A stretch of 64,000 bases of DNA from Micromonospora inositola (GCF_900090285.1 NZ_LT607754.1:3498001-3562000); one strand, 5' to 3'; numbered from the stretch's first letter, positions 42,403 through 50,923 are shown. Numbers and translations are program-made. Notes: generated by a model from the letters alone, not told the origin.

Positions 42403-42861
42403 CTACTCGGACCAACGGACGACCATGAACCCGTTCTCGGTGCGGCTCACGGCCAGGACCGCAGCGTTGTATCGCTCGAACGGCTGCGGCGGGGTATCCG
42501 GTGCCGCCCACCGAAGCTCGTCGCACTTATCAGGTTCGGCATTCACCGCCAGACCATGCCGTGCCGGATCGTGGACGGCGTGGAAGCCGAACCCGACGCG
42601 CGGTGTGCCGGTGCCGGGAAGGAGGTGCACCACGCCCGCCGGGGTGAGATCAGCACGGCTGAGGGTGATCCCGACCTCCTCCCGGGCTTCCCGCAGCACC
42701 GCCGTGATCACGTCCTCGCCCTCATCGGCCTTGCCCGACACGAGGTTCCACTGCCCGCCCGCGTACAGGTCCGCCGCGCGCAGCCCGAATAGCACCCGGC
42801 CGTCCCCGTCGCGAAGGACAAGGAAGACGTCGACCATCGCGGTCTGCGCGGTCGAGGTCAC
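42403..42861 (-). CDS. NUDIX hydrolase
   Basis: 152 residues from a GTG at 42861 overlapping the stop of the upstream 71-residue gene. The NUDIX box GKADEGEDVITAVLREAREEVGI has the full G-x5-E-x7-REU-x-EE-x-G-U pattern, with WNLVSGKAD before it. The domain TAMVDVFLVLRDGDGRVLF opens the fold. Members hydrolyse nucleoside diphosphate derivatives; this substrate is unknown. It lies beside a truncated phosphotransferase gene. Confidence 0.92.
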   Translation of the reverse strand: MTSTAQTAMVDVFLVLRDGDGRVLFGLRAADLYAGGQWNLVSGKADEGEDVITAVLREAREEVGITLSRADLTPAGVVHLLPGTGTPRVGFGFHAVHDPARHGLAVNAEPDKCDELRWAAPDTPPQPFERYNAAVLAVSRTENGFMVVRWSE

Positions 42862-43073
42862 GCGGGCCAGTCCAGCTGAGCTTGCGGCACGCCAACGCTG
42901 CGGGCGGCCTCGGCGGCCTCGGCGTACCCGTCCCGGTCGGCGCGCGGATACTTGAAGATCCGACCCGCGAACACCACCCACCTGATGCTGCCAGTCGCGT
43001 AGTCGGCGTACCACCGTCCCGGCCTCAGCGAAGCGGCCAACTGCTGCGCAAGTTGTCGTTCCTGCCCGGTCAT
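42858..43073 (-). CDS. Small hypothetical protein upstream of the NUDIX gene
   Basis: 71 residues: a helical start MTGQERQLAQQLAASLRPG, then an aromatic strand region YADYATGSIRWVVFAGRIFKYPR and a charged end. The ATG at 43073 is proposed because its stop TGA overlaps the NUDIX GTG and its N-terminus is compact. Residues before it (to 43202) are the antisense of phosphotransferase codons. It looks like a DNA- or nucleotide-pathway accessory protein but I recognise no family. Confidence 0.6.
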   Translation of the reverse strand: MTGQERQLAQQLAASLRPGRWYADYATGSIRWVVFAGRIFKYPRADRDGYAEAAEAARSVGVPQAQLDWPA

Positions 43074-43604
43074 GTTCCTCCACGATGGCGGCACTTCACC
43101 GACGGCCAGATCGGACAGGCAGCGGCACTGCTGCGACGGCTGCATGACGCCACGCAAGAACTCGCGTCCATCCTCGGGGGTGGTGAGGTGGTCTGCCATC
43201 ACGACCCAGGGCCGAACAATGTGGTATTCCGCGACGGCCAGCCGGTCGCGTTCATCGACTTCGACTTCGCGGCGCCCGGTCGGCGATTGGAGGACGTCGG
43301 GTACATGGCGTGGGCGTGGTGCATCTCGTCACGGCCCGACCGGGGACCCGCAACGGAACAGGCCGGCCAGGTGCGGGTCTTGGCAGACGCCTACGGCTTG
43401 AGCCGGAGCGACCGTGACGACCTACCAGCCGCCATCCGCGAGCGATTACGCCGCAACGAGGCGTTCTGGCGAGACATTCTGGAGGACGACGTCGCGGCGT
43501 CGGCCCATCGCGCACGTTGTGCCGAAGTTCTCGCTTGGACCCGACGCGAACTCGCCTACACCGAGGCCAACCAGGAGACGTTTACCGCCGCATTGTGTTC
43601 GCCC
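43060..43604 (+). pseudogene. Aminoglycoside phosphotransferase remnant lacking N-terminal lobe
   Basis: The plus strand reads GHVPPRWRHFTDGQIGQAAALLRRLHDAT, then VVCHHDPGPNNVVFRDGQPVAFIDFDFAAPG, the catalytic HxDxxxxN and DFD motifs of the APH fold, to a plausible end near TFTAALC. The N-terminal lobe, with ATP-binding Lys, is missing; similarity begins at about 43060, exactly where the divergent 71-residue gene starts. A rare TTA leucine codon is present (RERLRRNE). The gene probably lost its 5' half when the NUDIX segment was inserted or by deletion. Confidence 0.75.
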
Positions 43605-43752
43605 GTGAGATCCCCGTCTCGGCGGCCACGTGGAGCGATCGGCCCTGTCCGACAGCGGTCCACCGAACCGCATCATCACCACCCTGCGTACCCGTGATCT
43701 GGGAATCTCGGTCCGGACCGCGCTGATGTCGCCGGCCTTGCCGCGCGGCTGA

Positions 43753-44190
43753 TCAGTCGAGGCAGAACTCGTTGCCCTCGGGGTCGGCCATCACGATGTG
43801 ACCGGCGCCGAGCGGGGGAGCGGGCTCGTAGCGCCGGAGCCGGGTGGCGCCGTGGGAGACGAGCCGCTCGGCCTCCGCCTCAAGGGCCGCCATCCGCGCG
43901 TCGCGCTCGAGCCCTGGGGCGGCTCGCACATCGAGGTGCACGCGGTTCTTGGCCTGCTTGCGCTCCGGCACCCGCTGGAAGAACAGCCGCGGCCCGGAGC
44001 CCTCGGGGTCGACCACCGCCGACGCGTCGTTGCGGCTCTCGGGCGGCACGCCCATCGCCTCCAGGGCCTGCTCCCACGACTCGAAGCCCTCGGGCGGGTC
44101 CTGCACCCGGTACCCGAGGGCCTCGGCCCAGAACGTCGCCAACCCGGCCGGGTCGGCGCAGTCGAAGGTGATCTGGACGTCGCGGGCCAT
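43753..44190 (-). CDS. VOC (glyoxalase/bleomycin resistance-like) protein
   Basis: 145 residues in two beta-alpha-beta3 modules: VQITFDCADPAGLATFWAEALGY at the start, then RLFFQRVPERKQAKNRVHLDVRA and GHIVMADPEGNEFCLD at the end. This is the 'glyoxalase-like' VOC subgroup whose metal site is often incomplete. It follows the DinB gene with a one-base gap and so shares its transcript and probably its control by the WYL regulator. Confidence 0.92.
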   Translation of the reverse strand: MARDVQITFDCADPAGLATFWAEALGYRVQDPPEGFESWEQALEAMGVPPESRNDASAVVDPEGSGPRLFFQRVPERKQAKNRVHLDVRAAPGLERDARMAALEAEAERLVSHGATRLRRYEPAPPLGAGHIVMADPEGNEFCLD

Positions 44191-44191
44191 C

Positions 44192-44776
44192 TCAGCTCGC
44201 CTCCCGCCGGGTCTGCTGGTGGGTGTGCAGGTGGAGGTCGCGGAGCAGGCCCACCTCGGCCAGATGGTGGATCAGCTCGCGGTTGATGTGCAGCACCAGC
44301 GCTGCCAGAGGAAGCTCAGCGTACGGTCCCTCCGCCTCCCCGCACGGGCGGGCGAGGCCGGTCTCGCCGAGGGAGTCGACCCCGGCCAGCCACGTGGCGT
44401 ACTCCGTGTCGAGCTGGGCCAGCGCCGCGGCCGCGGTCGCGGCGTACTCGAACGACTGGTAGTCGGTGGGCGCGCGACCGAAGTGCGCGGCGTTGCGTAC
44501 CACGAGCACGCCGACGATCACGTGCCCGAGTCGCCAGGCGATCGTCGTGAACGGTGGCGGGTCGGGCTCCGGCATCGCGAAGTCGATGGTCATCGCGCCG
44601 GACCCGGCCTGCACCGGTGCGGCGCCGGTGCCGCGCGGGCGCACGCTCCAGCACCCGGGCGCCGGCTCCCAGAAGTACTCGTCGTCGGTGAGTCCGTCGA
44701 GGCGATCGCGCAGCTGGTTGGTCCAGTGCCAGGCGAGCTGGTCTCGAAGCAGGGGGTTCCAGGTCTGGTCGGTCAT
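44192..44776 (-). CDS. DinB family protein (putative thiol transferase fold)
   Basis: 194 residues, four-helix DinB/YfiT fold. MTDQTWNPLLRDQLAWHWTNQLRDRLDGLTDDEYFWEPAP is the N-terminal helix pair, with a His that would pair with TIAWRLGHVIVG and the C-terminal INRELIHHLAEVGLLRDL to make a three-His metal site. DinB-fold enzymes include mycothiol-dependent transferases, which suit an actinomycete; here the reaction is unproven. It is first of a two-gene unit with the VOC protein, divergent from the WYL regulator. Confidence 0.92.
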   Translation of the reverse strand: MTDQTWNPLLRDQLAWHWTNQLRDRLDGLTDDEYFWEPAPGCWSVRPRGTGAAPVQAGSGAMTIDFAMPEPDPPPFTTIAWRLGHVIVGVLVVRNAAHFGRAPTDYQSFEYAATAAAALAQLDTEYATWLAGVDSLGETGLARPCGEAEGPYAELPLAALVLHINRELIHHLAEVGLLRDLHLHTHQQTRREAS

Positions 44777-44806
44777 GGTTCCAGTCTCCCGCATATAGCG
44801 GACAGG

Positions 44807-44831
44807 ATCGTTCCTTGATCTGTGGAACGAT
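44807..44831. promoter_or_regulatory. Inverted repeat between DinB and WYL regulator genes
   Basis: ATCGTTCC (44807-44814) and GGAACGAT (44824-44831) form a perfect 8-bp inverted repeat around a nine-base spacer, seven bases upstream of the regulator's GTG at 44838. It is the best candidate operator in the 61-base gap, placed to control both directions. Confidence 0.72.
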
Positions 44832-44837
44832 GAGCGC

Positions 44838-45797
44838 GTGACCGTCGAGGCGACGACCGAGCGGGTGCTGCGGTTGCTGGCGCTGCTGCAGCGGCGGCCG
44901 TCCTGGACGGCCGCCGAGCTCGCCACCGAGCTGGGGGTCACCGACCGCTCGGTGCGCCGCGACGTGGGGCGGCTGCGCGCGGTCGGCTACCCCGTGCACG
45001 CGACGGCGGGCGTCGGCGGCGGCTACCAGCTCGGCGCGGGCACCCGGCTGCCGCCGCTGCTCCTCGACGACGAGGAGGCAATCGCGACGGCGGTTTCCCT
45101 GCGGCTGGCGTCGGGGGGCACGGTCGCCGGGGCGGGCGAGGCGGCACTGCGGGCGCTCGCGAAGCTCGACCAGGTGATGCCGCCCCGGCTGCGCGCCGAG
45201 GTGCGGGCGGTGCACGGCGCCACCGAGACCCTTGTCGGCCCCGGGGTCGAGATCGACGCGGAGCTGCTGGTGACGCTCGCGCGGGCCTGTCGCGACGCCG
45301 TGCGGGTGCGGTTCCGGTACGCCGGCCGCGACGGCGGGGAGCGCGAGCGCACGGTCGAGCCGGTGCGGATGGTCGCCACCGGCCGCCGCTGGTACCTGAT
45401 GGCCCGGGACGTCGACCGCGACGACTGGCGCACCTTCCGGCTGGACCGGATGCGCGAGGTGGTGGCGACGACATGGCACTTCCGGGCGAGGGAGCATCCG
45501 GACCCGGTCGCCTACGTGCAGCGGTCCGTGACCGAGGCGCCGTACCGGTATCTCGCCCGGGTGCGGGTGCACGCCCGGCCGGACCGGGTGCGGGAGCTGG
45601 TGCCGCCCCAAGTGGGGCGCGTCGAGGACGATCGCGACGGGTGGTGCGTGCTCGTCGTCGGCGGGGAGGACCTGGACTGGCTCGCCGCGCACGTGGCCCG
45701 GCTGGGCTTCGAGGTGGAGGTGCTGGAGCCTCCGGAGCTGCGGGAGGCCGCCGCCCTGCTCGCCCGCCGCCTCGCGGCGATGGCCGGGACCGGCTGA
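44838..45797 (+). CDS. DeoR-type HTH / WYL domain transcriptional regulator
   Basis: 319 residues. The N-terminal winged HTH is TERVLRLLALLQRRPSWTAAELATELGVTDRSVRRDVGRLRAVGYPV, then GVGGGYQLGAG. The central WYL domain holds RRWYLMARDVDRDDWRTFRLDRM (residues 190-215), and the C-terminal WCX-like segment contains GWCVLVVGGEDLDWLAAHV. WYL regulators sense nucleic acid fragments or small ligands. Divergence from DinB-VOC with a shared inverted repeat suggests that pair is its target. Confidence 0.92.
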   Translation: MTVEATTERVLRLLALLQRRPSWTAAELATELGVTDRSVRRDVGRLRAVGYPVHATAGVGGGYQLGAGTRLPPLLLDDEEAIATAVSLRLASGGTVAGAGEAALRALAKLDQVMPPRLRAEVRAVHGATETLVGPGVEIDAELLVTLARACRDAVRVRFRYAGRDGGERERTVEPVRMVATGRRWYLMARDVDRDDWRTFRLDRMREVVATTWHFRAREHPDPVAYVQRSVTEAPYRYLARVRVHARPDRVRELVPPQVGRVEDDRDGWCVLVVGGEDLDWLAAHVARLGFEVEVLEPPELREAAALLARRLAAMAGTG

Positions 45798-46286
45798 CGG
45801 ACCCGGTCAGTCCTTGCTCGACACCGTGCCCGGCAGGTCGAGCATCCGCTGCAGCGCCACTCGTCCGTCGCCCGCCAGGTCGGCCGCCCACGCATGGCGG
45901 CTGACCTGCTGTTTCTCCGGGCGCTAGTGGTCGTCGTCCATCGTTGTTGGTCGGCGTTTGGCGGCCCAGCGCCGGTCCCGGACGGCCCAAGGACGGCCCG
46001 AACGACCCGAAGCGCAGCCCCAACCATCGAACCGTTTACTGAAATCCCGCTGCCATAAAAAACGGCGGACGCGGTACGTAGAATCGGCAGAGATGCAGCC
46101 ATTGTGCCGCTACCCAAACTCGCCGGTGAATAAACGCGATCGCGCTCAATCATCTTTGTCCGGTGCGACGTTTTCTGACCGATTCTCCGATCGCACTTCA
46201 CGCTCGTCGGCGGATCACGGAGATGGCAATGGGGAAATCCGACGGTTAATGGGCGAACGGGCGGGGCTGGTGCGGGAGGGGGGCTT
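45798..46286. other. Low-GC intergenic region before the second flavin cassette
   Basis: 489 bases. At 45809-45905 the minus strand reads HAWAADLAGDGRVALQRMLD up to a stop, the likely tail of a lost gene. From about 46020 to 46250 the DNA is markedly richer in A/T than anything else here (AT-rich runs such as CATAAAAAAC). A GTGCGA/TCGCAC pair flanks 46163-46196. This probably holds the promoter of the reductase gene at 46287 and marks foreign DNA. Confidence 0.5.
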
Positions 46287-47678
46287 GTGACCGGGAAGGC
46301 GCAGGCGGTCGCCGCTGCGGCCAGGCCCGCACGAACCGCCGCGTGGTCGTGGTGGGCCGATGTGATCGCCTCTGCCGGCGCGGTCAGCGTGCTGATCGTC
46401 GTCGCGCTCTGGGTGCGAGGCGGCGGTGTGCAGGATCTTCGTGGCTGGGCGGCGGGCCTGACGTCGCTCGGCCGGTTGACCGGGCTTGTCGCGGCCGACC
46501 TGCTGCTCATCCAGGTGCTGCTGATTGCGCGCGTGCCGTGGATCGAGGGCACCTACGGACAGGACACGCTCGCCCGTTGGCACCGCGTCGTCGGGTTCGT
46601 CTCCTTTGATCTGCTGCTCGCGCACATCGTGCTGATCACGGCCGGGTACGCCGCGACGGATGGGGCCTCAGTGACAGGCGAGGCGTGGACCCTCGTCACC
46701 ACGTACCCGGGCATGCTGCTGGCGCTCGCCGGAGCGGCCGCCCTGACGATGGTCGTGCTCACCTCCCTGCGGGCCGCGCGGCGGCGGCTGCGCTACGAGG
46801 CGTGGCACCTGCTGCACCTGTACGCCTACCTCGGCGTCGGCCTGGCGCTGCCACATCAGCTCTGGACCGGGGCCGACTTCACCAGCTCCCGGGCCGCGAC
46901 GCTGTACTGGTGGACCGCGTACGCCGCGTGCGCCGGCGCGGTGGTCGGCTTCCGGCTCGGGCTACCGGCCTGGCGGACGATGCGGCACCGACTCACGGTC
47001 GCCGCAGTCGTCCCAGAGGCTCCCGGCGTTCACTCGATTTACATGCGCGGACGCCACCTGGACCGGTTGCCGGTGCGGGCCGGGCAGTTCTTCCAGTGGC
47101 GCTTCCTCAGCGGCCCGGGTTGGAGTCGCGGCCATCCGTACTCGCTGTCCGCGGTACCGCGTGAGGACATGCTGCGGATCACGGTGCGATCCCGCGGCGA
47201 GGGCAGCGAGAAGGTATCAGAGTTACGGCCGGGCACCCGTGTGTTGATTGAGGGGCCGTACGGCCGGCTGACCGCCGCCCGGCGCACGGCGCCGCGGGTC
47301 ACCATGATCGCGTCCGGGATCGGAATTACCCCGCTGCGGACGTTGTTGGAAGCATTACCGTACGCGCCGGGCGAAGCCACGCTGCTGTACCGGGCGCGCT
47401 CGGCAGAAGACCTGGTGTTTCGCCAGGAACTGGAGCGCCTCGCGGCCGCCCGTGGCGTGCGCGTGGAGTACCTGTTGGGGCCGCGCGGGCGGGAAGACTC
47501 GTGGTTGCCGGCCGGAGTCGGCGACGACGTGAAAGCCTTGCGTGAGCTTGTCCCGGACATCGCGCAGCACGACGTGTTCATCTGCGGACCGGATGAGTGG
47601 ATGCAAGCGGTGGTACGGGCGGCGCGGCAGGCAGGCGTGCCGGCGGAGCGCATTCATCTTGAGCGCTTCACCTGGTAA
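46287..47678 (+). CDS. Ferric-reductase-like transmembrane flavoprotein (second copy)
   Basis: 463 residues. Six membrane helices between about 24 and 226, haem-ligand candidates His99/His113 and His174 or His177/His190, then the cytoplasmic NAD(P)H-FAD module with HPYSLS (283-288), ASGIGITPL (342-350) and CGP (433-435). It is clearly related to the protein at 25861 but diverged throughout. Two rare TTA leucine codons (47223-47225, 47355-47357) suggest recent acquisition or, if a bldA-type tRNA exists, developmental control. It heads a three-gene unit with FMN-binding and ApbE genes. Confidence 0.92.
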   Translation: MTGKAQAVAAAARPARTAAWSWWADVIASAGAVSVLIVVALWVRGGGVQDLRGWAAGLTSLGRLTGLVAADLLLIQVLLIARVPWIEGTYGQDTLARWHRVVGFVSFDLLLAHIVLITAGYAATDGASVTGEAWTLVTTYPGMLLALAGAAALTMVVLTSLRAARRRLRYEAWHLLHLYAYLGVGLALPHQLWTGADFTSSRAATLYWWTAYAACAGAVVGFRLGLPAWRTMRHRLTVAAVVPEAPGVHSIYMRGRHLDRLPVRAGQFFQWRFLSGPGWSRGHPYSLSAVPREDMLRITVRSRGEGSEKVSELRPGTRVLIEGPYGRLTAARRTAPRVTMIASGIGITPLRTLLEALPYAPGEATLLYRARSAEDLVFRQELERLAAARGVRVEYLLGPRGREDSWLPAGVGDDVKALRELVPDIAQHDVFICGPDEWMQAVVRAARQAGVPAERIHLERFTW

Positions 47679-47729
47679 CTCGGCCACCCATCCTCATGGC
47701 GCTCACAATCCCGACCCGAGGAGGACGAC

Positions 47730-48215
47730 ATGCGCAAGATCACTATGTGGTTCCTCGCCACGATCGCCGCAGTGGTACTTCTCTTCAGTTACCGGACATC
47801 GACCGGACCCGACAGCTCCCCCTCGGCCGAGACCGTTGGCGGCGCAGGCGCGGCGGGCGTGGAGAACGGCCCCGGCGCGGCGGCGGACCCCAGGACGTCA
47901 CGGGGCACCGTCGCACGGTCCGGTTCCACCACCGTCGCCGACGGCCCAGCCGTGCAGACCAAGCGGGGGCGCGTCCAGGTGCAGGCCCACATCAGCGGCG
48001 GCCGGATCACCGACATCACGCCGCTGACGGTGCCGAGCACGAACAACCGCGACCGCGAGATCAACAAGTACGCGGTGCCGAAGCTGCGCGCGGAGGCGCT
48101 CGCCGCGCAGAGCGCCCAGATCGACGCGGTGTCCGGGGCGACGCTGACCAGCGGGGGCTACACGAAGTCGCTCCAGGCCGCGCTGGACTCCGCTCAGTTC
48201 ACGGCCAAGCCGTGA
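47730..48215 (+). CDS. Exported FMN-binding domain protein (second copy)
   Basis: 161 residues. A signal/anchor helix (ITMWFLATIAAVVLLF) precedes a short linker and an FMN_bind domain: GRVQVQAHISGGRITDITPLTVPS, then INKYAVPKLRAEALAAQSAQ and DAVSGATLTSGGYTKSLQAAL. The SGAT threonine is the expected ApbE target. The linker is shorter than in the copy at 27298 and lacks its Pro/Thr repeats. GAGGAGGA at 47718-47725 is a strong ribosome site. ApbE follows with overlapping stop and start. Confidence 0.92.
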   Translation: MRKITMWFLATIAAVVLLFSYRTSTGPDSSPSAETVGGAGAAGVENGPGAAADPRTSRGTVARSGSTTVADGPAVQTKRGRVQVQAHISGGRITDITPLTVPSTNNRDREINKYAVPKLRAEALAAQSAQIDAVSGATLTSGGYTKSLQAALDSAQFTAKP

Positions 48216-48946
48216 CCAGGCAGGCGTTCGTCGAGCAGATCATGGGTCTGCCGGTCAGCGTGCATGTGCGCGGTCCCGGTGCCGACTCCCCGGCGGCGGC
48301 GAACGCCGTCGCCGGGGCCTTCGCCGAACTGCGCGCGATGGACGCCGTCTTCAGCCCGTACCGCCCGGACAGCCGGCTGAGCGCGCTGAACCGGGGAGAG
48401 CCGGTACATGATCCGTTGATCGACGCGGTACTCGACCTGTGCGAGCAGGCGCGGCAGCGTACGGCCGGCTACTTCAACGCGTACCTTCCCGAACCCGGCG
48501 GTGGCACCCGCTTCGACCCGTCCGGCCTCGTCAAGGGCTGGGCCGTCGAGCGCGCCGCGGAGCACCTCGAGGGGTACACGTTCTACCTGAATGCAGGTGG
48601 GGACATGACGGTACGCGGATCCTGGCGCGTGGGCGTGGAGGATCCGGCACAGCCCGATCAGCTCCTCACCACCATCGAGGTCGTCGACGGGGCCGTCGCG
48701 ACCTCGGGCAGCGCACACCGCGGAGCGCACATCGTAGATCCGCACACCGGCGCCCCCGCCCGGGGCCTGCGCTCGGTCACCGTCATCGGCCCGTCCCTGA
48801 CCTGGGCGGACGTGTACGCCACCGCAGCGGCTGCGCAGGGACCTCAGGCGGTGACATGGCTCGCCACGCTACCCGGGTACGAGGCCCTGCTCGTCGGCGA
48901 CGACGGCGCCCTATTCGCCACGCCCGGCTGGCCACCACCCGCGTAA
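48212..48946 (+). CDS. apbE: FAD:protein FMN transferase (ApbE, second copy)
   Basis: 244 residues from a GTG at 48212 overlapping the FMN-binding stop (GTGA). ApbE blocks: EQIMGLPVSVHV at the start, MDAVFSPYRPDSRLSALNRGE, RFDPSGLVKGWAVERA, NAGGDMTVRGSW, and VATSGSAHRGAHIVDPHTGAPA with the metal-binding loop. It would attach FMN to the exported domain encoded just before it. It differs enough from the copy at 27884 to suggest specificity for its own partner. Confidence 0.93.
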   Translation: MTRQAFVEQIMGLPVSVHVRGPGADSPAAANAVAGAFAELRAMDAVFSPYRPDSRLSALNRGEPVHDPLIDAVLDLCEQARQRTAGYFNAYLPEPGGGTRFDPSGLVKGWAVERAAEHLEGYTFYLNAGGDMTVRGSWRVGVEDPAQPDQLLTTIEVVDGAVATSGSAHRGAHIVDPHTGAPARGLRSVTVIGPSLTWADVYATAAAAQGPQAVTWLATLPGYEALLVGDDGALFATPGWPPPA

Positions 48947-49471
48947 CCCGGCCGGCCGAGCTCGACCTCCACCTCGTCGGACTGCCCACGCCTGATCTCC
49001 GCCACCATCTCGGCGGCCACCTGTCTGCGGCGGCAGCACTGCTGCCTCGGCCGGGTTACCTACCGGCGTCCGTCCCCGACGCCGGCCGCTGACGCTCACA
49101 CCGGTTGCCACAGCCGGCTCACCCTTCGACTTCGCCGAACCACCGCGCGGGCGGGCCATCTGATCCGCTTCTCCCGATGGCCGTGCGGTGCCTGCGTACC
49201 CAGACTTCGGCGGTGCACAGGGCCACGGCCAGGTAACGGCCCGGGACGCGGGCGAGACTCGTTCGGGGCTGGCCTGCTGTATGGTCCTCCCACGTCCCGC
49301 CCGCGTAAGTCCTAGCTGCCTCGCCCCGGCACGCGGGTGGAGTCTGCGCATTTTCAGGTGACTCCACGGTGATGATCCCCTCCCTCTGGCTCGCGTTCTC
49401 GCCTGGAAGCCGCGTGTCTGTCGACCACTTGGCAGGGCGCCGGATGGCGCATTAGTCGACAGGACTTCACC
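48947..49471. other. Intergenic region before the MFS exporter
   Basis: 525 bases with no gene I can support on either strand. Near the right end CTGTCGAC (49418-49425) and GTCGACAG (49455-49462) form a perfect 8-bp inverted repeat ending nine bases before the MFS ATG; it could be an operator or a hairpin that hides the ribosome site. Several short frames across the region have shadow-type composition. Confidence 0.45.
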
Positions 49472-50707
49472 ATGGACACCCTCACCTCGGCCCAGTCGCC
49501 TAGCGTCTGGCGCCACCTTGACTTCCAACTTCTCCTCGGCGGCCGGCTCGTCTCCCAACTGGGTGACCAGCTGCAGTTTCTCGCTCTCCCGCTCCTGGTA
49601 GTCGCGCTGACGGGATCATCCACGCAGGCCGGGCTCGTCCTCGGACTGCAGACCGTCGTCTTCCTCGTGTTCGGCCTGATTGCTGGCGCACTGGTCGATC
49701 GCTGGGACCGCAAAGCCGCCATGATCATCTGCGAGATCGGCCGTGGCCTTCTCGTAGCTACCGTTCCGGTCGCGGCTGCGCTTGGCGTGCTGGGTATGCC
49801 CCAGCTCTACGCCGTCGCGCTCCTGACCGGTGTCTTGAGCACCCTGTTCTCGGCGGCGAACAGCTCGGCGTTGCCGAACATCGTCAGCAGGGCCGAACTT
49901 CCAGCGGCGTTGGGCGCGATCGGCGCCATGTCCAACGGACTGCGGATCGTGGGGGCCACCCTGGCGGGCATCGCCTATGCGCTGGGCCGCGTCGTACCGT
50001 TCGCGTTCAACGCCGTCTCGTTCCTGGTCTCGGCGGTCGCGCTTCGCGCTGTCCGTGCGGAGTTCCAAGAGGCGCGGAACACCGCGCTTGCCTCGCCTCG
50101 GGAGTTACTGACCGACATTCGCGAAGGTCTGGCGTGGCTGTGGCGCAAGCCGGTAATCCGCGTTCTGGCGCTGCTCGATGCCGGCGACAGCCTGCGCTAC
50201 GGTGCCGGCTACCTCCTGATCATCATGCTGGCCCAGCAGCTGCATGCGAATCCGACCCAGGTCGGCATCGTCTTCACGGGTGCCGCGGTCGGCGCGCTGG
50301 TGGGCAGCCTTGCTGCGCCCGCGTTGACTCGACGCTTTTCCCTCGGGCGGCTGTCGATCGTGATGCTGTGGGTGGAAGCGCTGACCTTCCCCCTCTATGC
50401 CCTGGCCCCGACCTGGTGGCTCCTGCTGGTCGTGGCGTTCGCAGAGTCAGTCGTGTCACCGATCTACAACGTCGGCCTCGACACTTATCGGATCACCGTG
50501 ACCCCAGATGCCCTCCGCGGACGTGTGACCAGTGCGATCGACACGCTGACCACCGGTGCTTCCGCCATCGGCGCCATGGCCAGCGGCGCCCTCATCGCCC
50601 TTCTCGGCGCACGGACGCTGACCTACGCACTGGCCGTCTGGCTGCTGCTTCTGGCGCTCATCGCCACGACCAGTCGGACAGTCCGCAACGCACAAGCGAC
50701 CGGGTGA
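49472..50707 (+). CDS. MFS transporter (EntS/MefA-like exporter)
   Basis: 411 residues, 12 membrane helices. WRHLDFQLLLGGRLVSQLGDQLQFLALPLLVVAL is the opening of the MFS_3 (enterobactin/macrolide exporter) group; LIAGALVDRWDRKAAMIICE is its motif A. SVVSPIYNVGLDTYRITVTPDALRGRVTSA is the family's helix 10-11 loop. It is probably an exporter of a siderophore or antibiotic; the substrate is unknown. One TTA codon occurs at 50105-50107. A palindromic leader lies upstream and a terminator downstream, so it is monocistronic. Confidence 0.92.
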   Translation: MDTLTSAQSPSVWRHLDFQLLLGGRLVSQLGDQLQFLALPLLVVALTGSSTQAGLVLGLQTVVFLVFGLIAGALVDRWDRKAAMIICEIGRGLLVATVPVAAALGVLGMPQLYAVALLTGVLSTLFSAANSSALPNIVSRAELPAALGAIGAMSNGLRIVGATLAGIAYALGRVVPFAFNAVSFLVSAVALRAVRAEFQEARNTALASPRELLTDIREGLAWLWRKPVIRVLALLDAGDSLRYGAGYLLIIMLAQQLHANPTQVGIVFTGAAVGALVGSLAAPALTRRFSLGRLSIVMLWVEALTFPLYALAPTWWLLLVVAFAESVVSPIYNVGLDTYRITVTPDALRGRVTSAIDTLTTGASAIGAMASGALIALLGARTLTYALAVWLLLLALIATTSRTVRNAQATG

Positions 50708-50713
50708 GACCGC

Positions 50714-50749
50714 CTCCCCGGGGCCCGCACGTGGCGGGCCCCGGGGGAG
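50714..50749 (+). terminator. Terminator after the MFS exporter
   Basis: Arms CTCCCCGGGGCCCGC (50714-50728) and GCGGGCCCCGGGGGAG (50734-50749) form a stem of about 15 pairs with one bulged G and a five-base loop, seven bases past the MFS stop. Confidence 0.85.
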
Positions 50750-50923
50750 CCTTCACGTTCTGGCCACTCGCGTCCCGTCCACCAGACGAGGAATCACCCG
50801 CTATTGCCGCTGACCGTGTGTCCCTGGTAGGTCGACCGGCATGCACGCGCTCCGGCGTTCCTACGCCTTGGCGCTTCTCGCCGCGGCGATGAGCATCAAG
50901 GCCGCCGCCTCGTACCTTGGCCG

